Source of the DNA: Zopfochytrium polystomum
Lineage: Eukaryota; Chytridiomycota; Chytridiomycetes; Chytridiales; Chytridiaceae
Assembly (NCBI GenBank): GCA_025765615.1
Contig: JAIVFJ010000417.1
Span: forward strand, 1-43,703
DNA: 43,703 bases
Direction: 5' to 3'
In this document: piece by piece, positions 32,610 to 43,250 of the stretch
Layout of the letters: every line of letters starts with the position of its first letter
Position numbering within the stretch: the stretch's first letter is position 1
Program-made: the position numbers and the translations under genes
Notes under the pieces: generated by a model
The model's input: the letters and a program-made list of their open reading frames with translations, nothing else
Told to the model about the DNA's origin: nothing
Databases searched by the model: none

Positions 32610-33160
32610 TGTATGCGCGAGTGTGTGTGTGGACATGCGTGATTAGGAAAACAAATGAAAAGAAAGAGGGAACAACAGATAATAAATGTGCAGTTAAAAA
32701 ACAAATACCTGCACCGAGTTGGACAGGCTAGTAGTAGTAATGCATGTATTTCCAGTGCCGCACGGTGCGCGCAATGTAATAATAAACAAATATTAATATA
32801 AACAATCAGAACAGACCATTTCCTCAGAGCAAACGAACGAGCGCACAAGAGAATAAAAAATAAAAATAAAAAAAAAAAGGACGGAAAAAAACCAACAGTC
32901 GCTCACCCCATCGTCGAATACACAACCTGTCTTTAACGAAAACATCAATCAAAATCAAATTAGACACTGACACGTGACCACACTATTAAAAAAAAAACAA
33001 CAACAAAAGAAAACACGCACACACACACTCGCACCTGCACAAACGCGAACCCGCCGCCTTGGTCGCCGCCGACGTGGACGTACCACGTCATCGCCTCGGT
33101 CGCGCCCCGCGCGGTCGCCCCTGCCGCCGCGGACCACCGCAGCAGAAGCAACGCGTCGTC

Positions 33161-33197
<37 letters not shown>

Positions 33198-33493
33198 AAC
33201 AACGACGGTGGCCGCGACGGCGGCGGCGGCGGGGGGGCACGGGCGCGCGGCTCGTCGTCGCCGTCGTCGTCGTTGTCGCGGTCGTCGTGGTCGTGGTCGT
33301 CGTGGTCGCTGGAGCTGCAGCCGCCGCCGACGCCGTTGCTGCTGCTGCTGCTGCTGCTGCTGTCGTCGTGGTTATAATAATAGTAATAATAATCATCCCA
33401 GCCGCATCCGTCGTCGTCGTCGTCAACGTGGACGTCGACGTCGACGTCCTTGTCCGTCTGCTGCTGCTGGTGCTGCTGTAAAAGCGCCGTCGC

Positions 33494-33527
<34 letters not shown>

Positions 33528-33568
33528 ACGGGCGTCGCCGCCTGGCGGTGGTGGTGGTGGCGGTGCAT
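31294..33568 (-). CDS. SVF1: Svf1 family lipid-binding survival factor
   Basis: Five exons on the minus strand join without breaking frame: 33568-33035, 32926-32907 (20 nt), 32727-32709 (19 nt), 32565-32053 and 31983-31294, giving about 591 residues. Family landmarks occur in order: FAFVQ followed by VVYSTMG across the first introns, YYAADG, RAVFAPSAVVVGT, GLFVKAVQVRP and RWSFVDFQ, a segment ending ALTTDN, RVDVLGELPW, and near the end VEKRELVGRMYLECVFL. Svf1 is a two-lipocalin-domain protein needed for survival under oxidative and cold stress and implicated in ceramide transfer between ER and Golgi. The product exceeds yeast Svf1 (481 residues) because of a low-complexity Thr/Gln/Ser/Asp leader and an Arg/Gly/Asp-rich insertion near the C-terminus. 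The start is the first ATG before the His-rich leader; a later start cannot be excluded. Confidence 0.93.
32571..32607. repeat. GT microsatellite in SVF1 intron 3
   Basis: About 18 GT units, ending seven bases before the acceptor site on the minus strand, so the polypyrimidine region of this intron is a CA/CG-containing repeat. Confidence 0.9.
33161..33197. repeat. ACG/CGT trinucleotide run coding poly-Ser in SVF1
   Basis: About twelve triplets; on the minus strand they read as Ser codons in the first exon. Other triplet runs near 33340 and 33410-33530 encode Ser, Asp and Thr tracts. Confidence 0.85.
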
Positions 33569-34185
33569 ATGAGCCGCTGGGGGGGGGCAGGGGCCGTGTG
33601 ATGTGTTTGCTTGGGAGAGTTGCGAGTTTTTCAGTGCCACTATGTATTTTGTTCTTTTTTTTTTTTTTTGCTTCGTTTTGTTTTGTTTTTTTTTTTTTTT
33701 TTTTTTTTTCTTTTGTTTGTTTGCTTGTTCTTCTCCTCGTGTTCGTTTTGTTTGTTTGTTTTGTATGTGTTTGTTGGTGCTTTGCGTCTTGCTTGGACGG
33801 CCTTGCACCGCTTGCGATTGGTTGCTTCCAATTGATTGCTTGCTTGCTGGGGGGCGTGTCAGCGTCTGTCTGGTCTGTGCAGTACAAACTAATAGTAGCA
33901 GCAGTGGCAGCAGTAGTATTACAGCAATCTCCCTTGAACCTTGGTTTCCATGTCGCTTTGGTGGTGCAGTTACAGCAGAGTTGTGACGTGATTGCATGGC
34001 TGTTGCATTGCAGTCACGCTGCTGATACTGTGCAGTTTCTTGCGTCGCAGCAGTCTGTTTTCGGAGGTTGCCAAATTGAGACTTTCGCCACCAGAGGTCA
34101 TCCGCCGCCGCCTTCGCGCCTTCCAGCCTCCACCACGCCCTGAACCGCCTCCGCTGCGCCTCCACCACCGTCATCCTCCACAGCG
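33569..34185. other. Intergenic between divergent SVF1 and transposase genes
   Basis: Contains two T-tracts (about 33655-33669 and 33688-33709) and GCAGCAGTGGCAGCAGTAG-type repeats near 33900. No gene or clear transposon terminal repeat was found. Confidence 0.4.
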
Positions 34186-35222
34186 ATGAGAGGCAAACGC
34201 ATCTCCAACCAGATTCGTGAACGAGTGTACACCAGCTACCACAGCCCCGATGCCCCGACAATGAAGAAGCTGGCTGAACGTTTTGTAATCAGCAAGCAAT
34301 CTGTGAGGAACATTTTGACTATGTATGAGAAGTGGGGAACACATACAGCACCTTGCTCAGTTGGAAGTGGACGTCCAATGTCCCTCACGCGCAATGACTT
34401 GGACTTTGTTGAAGATCTTATCTGTGAGCGGCCCCAGATGCATCAGGATGAGATAGCAGGCAGGCTGTCGGAGCGGCTCGGATACGCAGTATCCATGAAA
34501 GTGGTACAAGCAGGCTTAACATACCTCGGTTTCACAAGAAAAAAGGTATGTTTGGATCATACCTGTTCTCCCTGCTTATTCTTACAATATCTAACGCCAG
34601 TTCAATACTATTCTCCAAAAAGCTGTCTGTTCACTTCACACAAAGTTCTGAAGAGGCGATTGCCGGCTTCCATCGCTTGATGGATGAGGAACTGATTGGC
34701 AGCGAGTCTGTCTTTGTTGACGAAACCAGAGTCGATGACAAAAGCTTCAACAGGCGATACGGCTACTCTCCTTGCGGTACACGGGCTCTGGTAAGACAGA
34801 CGGGCATTCGCGGCGAGAGCACGACGCTGATTGCTGCTTTGGGTGCGTCTGGAATTCGGGCTAGTTGCACGGTTGACGGTTCTGCCACTGCTGACAACTT
34901 CCTCGACTTTGTTGTTCATGTGCTGCTACCAGCAATGAACGAGGGTGAAGTTATCGTCCTGGACAACGCACGAATTCACCATGATCATCGAGTTGACGAA
35001 GCTTGCATGGATTGTGGTGTGCAATTGGTTTATCTTCCCCCGTACTGCCCATTTCTCAACCCCATCGAAGAGGCGTTCTCAGTCATCAAAGCTGAGCTCC
35101 GCCGATTTGAAACACACCTCCACGACCTTTATGATCGCCATGATCTAATTTTGATGGTTTGCGATGTCATTATGAGAGAAATGGCAATGGGATTTATTTG
35201 TCATGCGGGGTACACAGAATAA
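34186..35222 (+). CDS. Tc1/mariner (IS630) superfamily DDE transposase
   Basis: Exon 1 (34186-34545) encodes a helix-turn-helix region, MKKLAERFVISKQSVRNIL, then a second DNA-binding part. A 77-nt intron (34546-34622, donor GTATGT, branch-like CTAACG) joins in phase to exon 2. The catalytic triad is visible: Asp in VFVDET, Asp in VIVLDNARIH, and Glu in FLNPIEEAFSVIK, with 34 residues between the last two (DD34E). Length after splicing is about 319 residues, normal for the family. No internal stop is seen. It excises and reinserts DNA at TA sites. The AATAAA at 35218-35223 overlaps the stop codon. Terminal inverted repeats were not identified. Confidence 0.88.
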
Positions 35223-35223
35223 A
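35218..35223 (+). terminator. Polyadenylation signal overlapping the transposase stop
   Basis: AATAAA contains the TAA stop. On the opposite strand an AATAAA (plus 35193-35198) lies inside the transposase frame and would serve the convergent gene, which stops at 35229-35231. Confidence 0.4.
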
Positions 35224-35228
35224 GGTTG

Positions 35229-37278
35229 TTACTCAGACTCCTCCCTGCTGTACAAAGCCAAACGAGCAGCGTAACCGACAGGGATTTTGAGCCCCTTCAG
35301 AGTGTCAACTGAGATGTATGCGAGCGACTCCAAGCTGATGCACTCCCGACGAAAGATGGCCATGCAAGCCTCACGATGCTGCTCATCTGAGATGATCGAT
35401 GCGACAAGATCCTCAATTGTGCTGTGTGTTCGCAATGCACCTCGCGATCGCCGAGGGGTTTGGACCATGATGTTGATGTTGTGATTCGTTGCAGCTAGCG
35501 GGGCAGCCTCCACGACAGATTGGTTATGGCGAGCACGTTTCTGAAGGTTTGCTTGGAACAAGTAATGGGCAGTGTGAGACTATACTCACTCCTTTGACCC
35601 TGGGATCTGGGCCCTAGAGTGAGGGAAAGCAAATAATAGGCTAAAACTAACTTTATTGGGCTGTTGTCTAGGGGGTGTTTCAACCCTACTACTTGCCTAG
35701 TCCACGAAGTATCCCTACTGATCTGTCTAACAGGGGTCTCAAACACAAAGAATGAACATTCAGAGGGACAATCCTCTGAAGGATCGGTGCCAGAGCACCG
35801 ATTACTCGCGGGGCCGCGGGCCGATGCGAGGGGAAACGGAAGGGCACTCCCGAGGGCGCAACACAACCGCAGAATAAAGAGAGAGAAGAGGGAAACGGGG
35901 GTTTTTATCTCAGGAACCTAATCTCAAATACAACAGGAGCGGTTAATAGCGACGGGACGGACAGGGCGCGACCTAGCGCCCCTCGTCGCGGACAGTGCTG
36001 CGGGAGCCCTCGTCGTCGCCAGCGACGGGGGGGAGAGAGAGAAGGGAGTCGACTATGTAGGGGTCGGAAGGTCGCCAGCAGGGAACTCGCACGCGGAAAC
36101 ACCTGCAATCGTACACGCACCCCGCCGGGCTGCGTCGGCACGATCACTCGACCAACGGGCTTTATCGCATCGCACTCGTACTCACACATCTCGCCCTCAC
36201 AGCAATAGGACCGAGGCAGGCGCTTGTAGATCGAACTCTCAGGCGTCGGGGGCTGCACCAGGCGCAGCCGCCAACACCCTCGCGGGGACGGGAAGGTCGA
36301 GGGACAACGATGCCGTCGTCGTCACCACCACCACCACTGTCATCGCGGCGGGCAAGCGCCAGGGATCCTCACTCCAACACAGAGCCGGCAATGTCACACA
36401 GTCGCTGGTGGGGCCAGCTGCATTCCCCACCCACGGCCCCTTAAGAGGAGCCCCACGAAGGGACCATGTACACACCCGGGTGTGTACCATCTCTCACTAC
36501 CCTCACCTTTGCGAGCCAGATGGATTTGAAGGGACTCTGTATTGGTGCCAATGGACAGAAATCAGATTGAAGAAAAAAGGAAAAAGAGAAATGGCCCAAA
36601 AACAGAGAGAGAGAAAATTGACAAGTCAACCCCCCTGACTTGGAGCATCCACCACAAATGCTCTAAGTCCCCCCCAACCCTATGCATGTATGTACAAGTG
36701 CCAAAAATAAATAATAAATTAGGCGGGCTTGGGGTACGGCCTGTCAGGCACCCCATCCCTAGGCAGTCGGGCAGTCTCCGTTAGTCACCGAAAAAGAAAA
36801 TATGTTGAGAAAACCCTGGTGCAACGGAAACTGTTAAGACGAAAGTAGTAAAAGCAGACCCAATAATAAAGACGGGTTAGCCAGCAAATACACTTTGATA
36901 ACGCCTTGGAAACTAAAGAACCTGGGAGCAATAATAGGGGTCCCGATCCTTGCGGTTTTATGACAGGTACGCTTGTTTTTGCGAATAAAATCCTAGACTT
37001 TATCACTGAGACCTCGGTGTAGTCTCACATGCCTGTCACGAAATCCTTGATCCACTCTCAGTGCTGTTGACCAAATCTATGGTGGGAGTCAGTTCTCTTC
37101 TGCCGTCCGATATAGCCTGTCTTCTTGCAGCTCGACATCCATCAATGCTTCTTTTCGACACAGTGAGGACTTCTTGCACAGTTGCAACAGAGACGTGGAG
37201 GTTGACAACTGCGTGAATCGCACAAAGCCTGGTGTCGGCCGACGCATATCCTTTGACTGCCTCGCCCAAGCCATCCAT
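35229..37278 (-). pseudogene. SAM-domain-like partner gene of the transposase, split by an LTR
   Basis: The 5' part (ATG 37278 to 37036) encodes about 80 residues with a helix-turn-helix-like run, VATVQEVLTVSKRSIDGC. After the LTR at 35573-37029 the frame resumes and ends at 35229. That part has STIEDLVASIISDEQHREACMAIF-type helices (written here in pieces) followed by SLESLAYISVDTLKGLKIPVGYAARLALY, the pattern of a SAM domain, which mediates protein-protein binding. The gene is convergent with the transposase with only six bases between stop codons. That suggests a two-gene transposon whose second product is a DNA-binding or regulatory partner. Whether the LTR fell in an exon or in a short intron is unclear. 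Confidence 0.5.
35573..37029 (-). mobile_element. Solo LTR, family LTR-B, copy 1 (inverted)
   Basis: 1457 bp beginning TGTGAGACTATAC and ending GTAGTCTCACA, perfect TGTGAGACTA/TAGTCTCACA termini. It is the reverse complement of 38733-40138. Flanking five-mers (GGCAG and TGCCT) do not match, so no target duplication is visible. It interrupts the SAM-like gene. Confidence 0.82.
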
Positions 37279-38028
37279 TTTTCGTGCGAAGAAGAGAAAA
37301 GGATTTTTTGTTTGTCTCTATTGTCTTTTCTCATTTTGTTATGAAAGATGATTCACTGACAATTGTTCTTTTTCCGGTTTCAACGGAAACAGCAATAATT
37401 TGTGTTTTCCTTTTCTGAGCTTATATTGCTTTTGGTTGTACTTTTCGTTTCCAAGCGCTTATATTAGTTTTTGCAAATCGTACAATTTGATTTGGACAAC
37501 AGATTTTACTGATGGCGGGGATTGTATTTTTCACGACTGCTGTGTTGTATTGCATACAAAAAAAAAATGCTTTTGACTGTGGGAACAAGAAACATGCTGA
37601 CTAAATTGTTTTTCTTTCTCACCTGTGGTTGTTTGTTGTTAATCGACCTCACAGTGAGCTTTGGCTCTCAACGTCATTTTTCACGATGGGGCCTGTGGTT
37701 CCGCATGGTGGTCGCTCACTGCACAGAAAATTTGAAATTGCATGATTTGCAAAAACACTCTATCACAAAGATACTGTACAGCACAAATACATCATATTTC
37801 CCCCTTTGCTGGTTCCAGCTATCCCTTAAAATTTTCCATCATGAACCTTGTTTTGTCGTCTAACCAAAGTTGCTTGGTTAAGGTTTTATGCGATTCTCAA
37901 GTATCTCACATTAGGTGTTGGCTACAGTTCAGGTTCTCAATGCGCTCGTGCTTTACTCTGCAAAATATGACACATCATGTATTCCTATGCAACATGTGAC
38001 CCTATCTGAAAGTAACCCTCGCGACATT
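37279..38028. other. AT-richer intergenic sequence
   Basis: A 113-codon frame at 37522-37863 is present but has no recognisable motif and an ordinary composition for chance. No terminal repeat of the nearby DDE element was identified. Confidence 0.35.
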
Positions 38029-38439
38029 TGTAAGGTGCAACTGACTGGTTAGCAGCAAGAGGCACAAGACAGACCCAAACCTATTGTGACTGTCAGTTAT
38101 TGTTCTCACAATGCCCATGGGAGAGCAAGCCACCGCCAATGCAGACCTGGGCACTGGCTTGTGCTGTTGACAAATACTCCAAGTATCAAGTGGAACGGAA
38201 ACCTGGCGTTAACAGTTTTCCTCCTCCTCTGCTCAAGCAGATAATATAGGAGAGGTTTTTACCCTGCACCAGTCACGCTCGCCTAGCAACTATCACAGCA
38301 TGCATATCATCATTTGTATAATTATTCATAACAGAATTTTTTCTCTTTCTCTCCAAGTTGGGGAGATGGATCATCCTCAAACACACATCTCCACTTCATT
38401 CACTCCTTCCACTCACTCACTGAGAGTAGACTGTTTACA
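38029..38439 (+). mobile_element. LTR, family LTR-A, copy 4
   Basis: Begins TGTAAGGTGCAACTGAC and is collinear with copies 2 and 3 to GACTGTTTACA (38439); the short form would end at TTCATAACA (38333). No matching flanking duplication was found. Confidence 0.75.
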
Positions 38440-38732
38440 CAACAGTGTGCCAGCTATCTGGCTGCATCAACCACAGATACTAGCTGAGAACAACAATCTC
38501 TACCACCTCCAACAAACCTAGCTCAACTTTAGAGACCTTCTCGTTGGGAAGGCCAAAAATTTTTGCTGCCCTCTCCTGATCGACTCTGTCATTCAATCTG
38601 GGTGTGCAATAACCCATTCAAAAGGCCTGAATCTCCTCTTTCCAACAAGCTATCACAAAATCGCTTCAACTACGCCATTTGATTGGCCTCCAAAGTTGGA
38701 CGCCACTGATCCAACTTTACCAGCAATCTCAA
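38440..38732. other. No gene recognised
   Basis: Short interval between LTR-A copy 4 and the truncated LTR-B. No motif seen. Confidence 0.4.
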
Positions 38733-40138
38733 GGATTGGGACCCCTATTATTATTCCCAGATCTTTAGTTTCCAAGGCGTTATCAAAGTGTATTTGCGGC
38801 TAACCCGTCTTTATTATTGGGCCTGCTTTTACTACTTTCGTCTTAACAGTTTCCGTTGCGCCAGGGTTTTCTCAACATATTTTCTTTTTTGGTGACTAAC
38901 AGAGACTGCCCGACTGCCTTGGGATGGGGTGCCTGACAGGCCGTACCCGAAGCCCGCCTAATTTATTATTTATTTTTGGCACTTGTACATATACGCATAG
39001 GGTTGGAGGGACTAAGAGCATTTGTGGTGGATGCTCCAAGTCAGGGGTTGACTTGTCAATTTTCTCTCTCTCTTTTTGGGCCATTTCTCTTTTTCCTTTT
39101 TCTTCAATCTGATTTCTGTCCTTTGGCACCAATACAGAGTCCCTTCAAATCCATCTGGCTCATGGAGGTGAGGGTAGTGAGAGGTGGTACACACCCAGGT
39201 GAGTACATGGTCCCTTCGGTGGCTCCTCTTAAGGGGCCGCAGGTGGAATGCAGCTGGCCCACCACCAACTGTGTGACACTGCTGGCTCTGTGTTGGAGTG
39301 AGGATCACAGGCACTTACCTGCTGCAGAGGCGACGGTGACAGCATCGTCAACCTTGCGAGGGTGCTGGTGGCTGGTAGCACAGCCCCTGACACCTGAGAG
39401 TTGATCTACAAGTGCCTGCCTCGGTCCTATTGCTGTGAGAGTGAGATGTGTGAGTATGAGTGCGATGCGATAAAGCCTGTTAGTTGAGTGATCGTGCCAA
39501 CGCAACCCAGCGGGGTGTGTGTATGAAAGCAGGTGTTTCTGCATGCAAGTTCCCTGCTGGTGACCTTGCGACCCCTACATAGTTGACTCCCTTCTCCCTC
39601 TCCCCCCTGTCGCTGGCGACGACGAGGGCTCCCGCAGCACCGTCTGCAACGAGGGGCGCTAGGTTGCGCCCTGTCTATCCTGTCGCTATTAACTCGATGA
39701 CGAGGGCTCCTTCACCACTGTCTGCAACAAGGGGCGCTAGGTTGTGCCCTGTCCATCCCGTTGCTATTAACCCCTCCTGTTGTATTTGAGATTAGGTTCC
39801 TGAGATAAAACCCCCTGTTTCCCTCTTCTCTCTCTTTATTCTGCAGTTGTCTTGGACCCTCAGGAGTGCCATTTCGTTTCCCCTCGCATCAGCCAGCAGT
39901 CACACAAGTAATTGGTGCTCTGGCACTGATCTCTCAGAGGATTGTTCCTCTGAATGTTCATTCTTTGTGTTTGAGACCCCTGTTAGACAGATCAGTTGGG
40001 ATACTTCGTGGTCTAGGCAAGTAGTAGGGTTGAAACACCCCAAACAACAGCCCAATAAAGTTAGTTTTAGCCTATTATTTGCTTTCCCTCACTCTAGGGC
40101 CCAGATCCCAGGGTTAAAGGAGTGAGTATAGTCTCACA
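38733..40138 (+). mobile_element. LTR-B, copy 2, 5' truncated
   Basis: Collinear with the reverse complement of 35573-37029 from about 38733 (AAGGATTGGGACCCC) to its end TAGTCTCACA at 40138. About 90 bp of the expected 5' end is missing. Unlike copy 1 it is followed by copia coding sequence, so it acts as the 5' LTR of a partial element. Confidence 0.8.
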
Positions 40139-40170
40139 TGACACCTGCTTTGACAATATACAGAACATCA

Positions 40171-41345
40171 TGGATGAGCTTACTGCTGTCTTGACTGCCC
40201 TTGAGGCAGATGAAGAGGAAGACCACAGGAACTGCTGCAACAACTGCAACTGGCGTCAAGGGGCAACAACCCACCACAATGATAGATGCCACTGAAGTGA
40301 CCACAACCAAGGAGGTTGAAATGACCTTTAGTGAACAGAACAAAATAATCGCCAAGGAAGCAACTGCAGGAATGATGAAAACGTGGCTGTACTGCAAGAA
40401 ACTCTTGTTCCTTTTTCTGGATTCCACCCTCAACCCGCTACAGGAGGGTCTTCTGTCTCTGCTTCTTCTCAAATAAACGGTCCCTCTTGCTTCAACTTCT
40501 TTGTGAACACTGGAACAGTGAACGCGTCACACACAGGCACAGCCTCTCTTCTGTACATGATCGATTCTGGAGCTGTACCCACAATGATCCCTCAAGAGGA
40601 GCAATTCACTGAGTACCAACAATTTGAAACTGAACACCATGCCAACCTAGCAGATGACCATGAATGCCGCATCGAAGGAATTGATCTGTCACTCTCACTT
40701 TTCCTGGTTTTGATGTGATGCTCTGCATTATGCTTCATGTCCCATCACTCAAGGAACCGCTCCTCTCTGTGTCGCATGTCCTCCAAGACCCAGCTGCTGG
40801 GGTGCTATTCACTCAAGATTCCGTCCTCCTCCTTGATCTTACTACACTAACATCTCAACATGGCATCAAGATTGGCAAACAATGCAACAGCCTCTACTAT
40901 CTCAACCCAGTCAAGCACCCAGCTGCCCAGAGGACAATTTCAGTTGAACTGCACACACCCTTTGACACTGACGTTTTCGCCACGTCCACCAAGAGCAATT
41001 ACATGACACTCTCAAGTCTGGCGATGTCAACAGTGCTCCTGCTCCACCACCAACAACATGTGAGCCTTTTTTCATTTGTGATATGGCAAAAATGTGCTGG
41101 CAACACCTCATGGCCAAGCCTCGTTTTGATTTTGCTCCACTGCAGATGCTGTGTACCAACCAAACTGGCAAGATCAGCACACCCTCTCGTGACAGTTTCA
41201 ACTACTTTGAAGTTATTGATGACTATGCCACAGGCTACACTTGGGTCAACTCTGTTACTCGCACAGCATGTCACTCAGCAGATTATTGATTGCATTGATT
41301 TTGACGAGCAACTCTTCCCCCTTGACGAACACTATTTGTTTGGGT
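40171..41345 (+). pseudogene. Copia pol remnant downstream of LTR-B
   Basis: Broken frames contain, in order: an acidic segment; a retropepsin motif LYMIDSGAVPTMI (about 40549-40590); the gag-pre-integrase part with SLKEPLLSVSHVLQD and GIKIGKQCNSLYYL; and the start of integrase with NYFEVIDDYATGYTWV, which carries the first catalytic Asp. At least two frame changes (near 40700 and 41060) and early stops are present. Sequence ends abruptly near 41345. This is a different copia lineage from the minus-strand element, judging by the protease and LTR. Confidence 0.75.
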
Positions 41346-41966
41346 AAACAACCTCAGTCTTAACAACCTAAATCAGTAAGGAAAAATCAACCAGTGGGTG
41401 GACGCTACTTGAGACACAGCCTCCGCACGTTCGCCGCTGCCTGCGCCCCTACCCTGGCAATCCTCTCCTGCGTTGGCGCTGCCATCGCCCCTGACAGATC
41501 GCGATCACTGGCCACGGCCCCTGTGGTCGCACCAAAATCGCGCGTTTGCTTGTTTGTTGTCATTGGCGTCGTTTCCCCCCGCCCTTTCTACAGATCCCAA
41601 CTGCGCCTCTCCACCCCTGTCGCCCCAATACGCTACTTCCTTATCGCCCTGCCACTGCCAGATCGCTGCCAGATCGCCACCAGATCACAATTGCCTTTTT
41701 AAATCACGACTGCCCCCGCTGAATTGCGATTGCCATCATCACCATCACAAAGATCACCTTGCCAATTGCCACCAGATCGCAATCGCCCCGCTGAATCAAA
41801 AGTTTTCACTGCAATCACTGCCTTCACCATTGCGACCACATCACGCCACATTGCAACCTTCGTGCTGAATTGGGAGTGCTACCCCCCTCTTCATTAGCTG
41901 CCACCCCCCTCCACATTCTTCACCACCCACGCTGATTGACACATATTCTGGACAGCTGCAGCACCC
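41346..41966 (+). other. Untranslated leader-like region of a third copia copy
   Basis: Rich in GATCGC, CCAGATCGC and CCCCGCTG words, similar in style to the untranslated leader before gag of the minus-strand element (27000-27200). Frames here are short. It precedes a gag fragment in the same orientation. Confidence 0.4.
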
Positions 41967-42362
41967 CCCCAATGTGGAGCAATCAGATGTTATGCATATC
42001 CTCCCAGCCCATGCACCCAACCACTCACAGCATGTCAGCTACTGGACCTTCAGGGACAATGGAACTTTCTTTCCTGAAACCTACACACAAAACAAGCTGG
42101 CCATGATGCACATTCAGAATTGTGTTGGCTAAAACCTCATGCAAAAGATTAGTGACATCTACTTTGTCTTTGAGGCCCTTGCCAAACTCAATTGCAAAGT
42201 CAGCTGTGTTGACCCTGCACAGGTCATGAACCTTATTGATGAGTTCAAGAAACTTTGCATTGGAGAGAAAGAACGAATTGTGGACTTCCAGTAGAAATTT
42301 GAGACCCACAACACATCAACGCACAGGAACTTAATCCAATTGACATGCGCGACCAGATTGAC
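41967..42362 (+). pseudogene. Copia gag fragment, N-terminal half
   Basis: Translates to the same capsid-like helices as the minus-strand gag (NKLAMMHI, YFVFEALAKL, VMNLIDEFKKL, IVDFQ) in one continuous frame, except for a TAA after VG (42130-42132) and a TAG after DFQ (42292-42294). Both stops are one step from sense codons in the related copy (GAA and CAG). It ends at DMRDQID. Confidence 0.75.
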
Positions 42363-42785
42363 ATATCCTCCCCACTCTCTTGTCTCCTTCAGTTGGATTG
42401 GAGTGCTGCACTTAGTGCTGCTCCCTGGAGCTTGCTGCCTCTTGCCTCCAGCATTGTTACTGGATTTCCTGGTCCCCTTTGGCTTTGGCTTTTGACTCCC
42501 ATTGGGCCCACTCTGTGTCATGGACCAGAGAACCCTGCACATTCTTTGCTAGTGTGTCACCTTTTCACAGTTGCCTTTGGCCTGAGTGTGAAAGTCTTCT
42601 CTTTGTGTGTAGTAAGAGAGTTTCATTGTGTTTCTTGGGCTTCTTAAGACTCCAAATACATTGTCCTGTCTAGTGGCCCCTAGACATCTCCTTTTTGCCC
42701 TTTTTCACTTTTCAGGATTGGTATTTAGGTCGTTGCTCTATTTGCCACGCGTAGCCCAGGGTACAGGATTTAGAGAGCACAGTCT
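42363..42785. other. Insertion interrupting the gag fragment
   Basis: Replaces about 150 bp of gag seen in the minus-strand copy. Its right end is CAGTCTCACA followed by TG, the same terminal word as LTR-B. The left end lacks the matching TGTGAGAC, so it may be a truncated LTR. Confidence 0.4.
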
Positions 42786-43250
42786 CACATGTTCGCCTAC
42801 CTGAAGATTATGGAGGCTTGCAACTGCAATCCTGAAGACTTCGTCAGGCCACCTGCCAACCCAGTGAACAAGGCAGCCTTACTCAGTGTCCCCAACGTCA
42901 ACAGAACGATGGCGACCTCCAACAGGCAGTCAGGTCAGAGTGTTGCCATGGTCGCTTCGACCCTTGTGAGAAGCAACACAGCAACCATTGGGAGAGGCCT
43001 CGTAAGGAGTGACCTGACTGAGGCAGTTGCCAGAACCAGGAGCAGTCTGAGCGTCGCCACAGCCAGAGAGACAGGAACAGCAACAACAACCCACCTGCCG
43101 CAATGGCAACTGCAGACCAACAGCAATGGGATGCTTTAGTAGTTGACAGTGTCGTCATCTGTCACTAGTGTGGCCTCAAGAACCACTATGCTCGAGACTG
43201 CCTGCACCTGCTCCCTGCAAAGACAAGCCTTAAGTTGGAATGGGTTGGAC
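42786..43250 (+). pseudogene. Copia gag fragment, C-terminal half with zinc knuckle
   Basis: Matches the minus-strand gag from YLKIMEA onward through the Arg/Ser-rich part to the CCHC knuckle (about 43158-43200). The second position after the first Cys pair is a TAG stop, and a stop also lies just before it (43136-43138). It is the distal half of the fragment at 41967, split by 42363-42785. Confidence 0.7.

Noticed and set aside
32974..34143. Plus-strand 389-codon frame
   Set aside because: Shadow of the SVF1 first exon; triplet repeats keep several frames open.
33569..34261. Upstream extension of the SVF1 frame
   Set aside because: The added part reads Lys-rich from poly-T DNA and overlaps the transposase start; no conservation with Svf1.
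33880..37790. CAGTACAA near 33888 and CTGTACAG near 37770 as terminal repeats of the DDE transposon
   Set aside because: Match is only a few bases and neither site gives a clear TA flank and extended inverted repeat.
37522..37863. 113-codon frame with hydrophobic stretches
   Set aside because: No signal or family motif, AT-rich composition, no neighbouring regulatory signs.
42025..42309. Antisense 94-codon frame
   Set aside because: Mirror of the gag fragment; the plus-strand reading matches gag.
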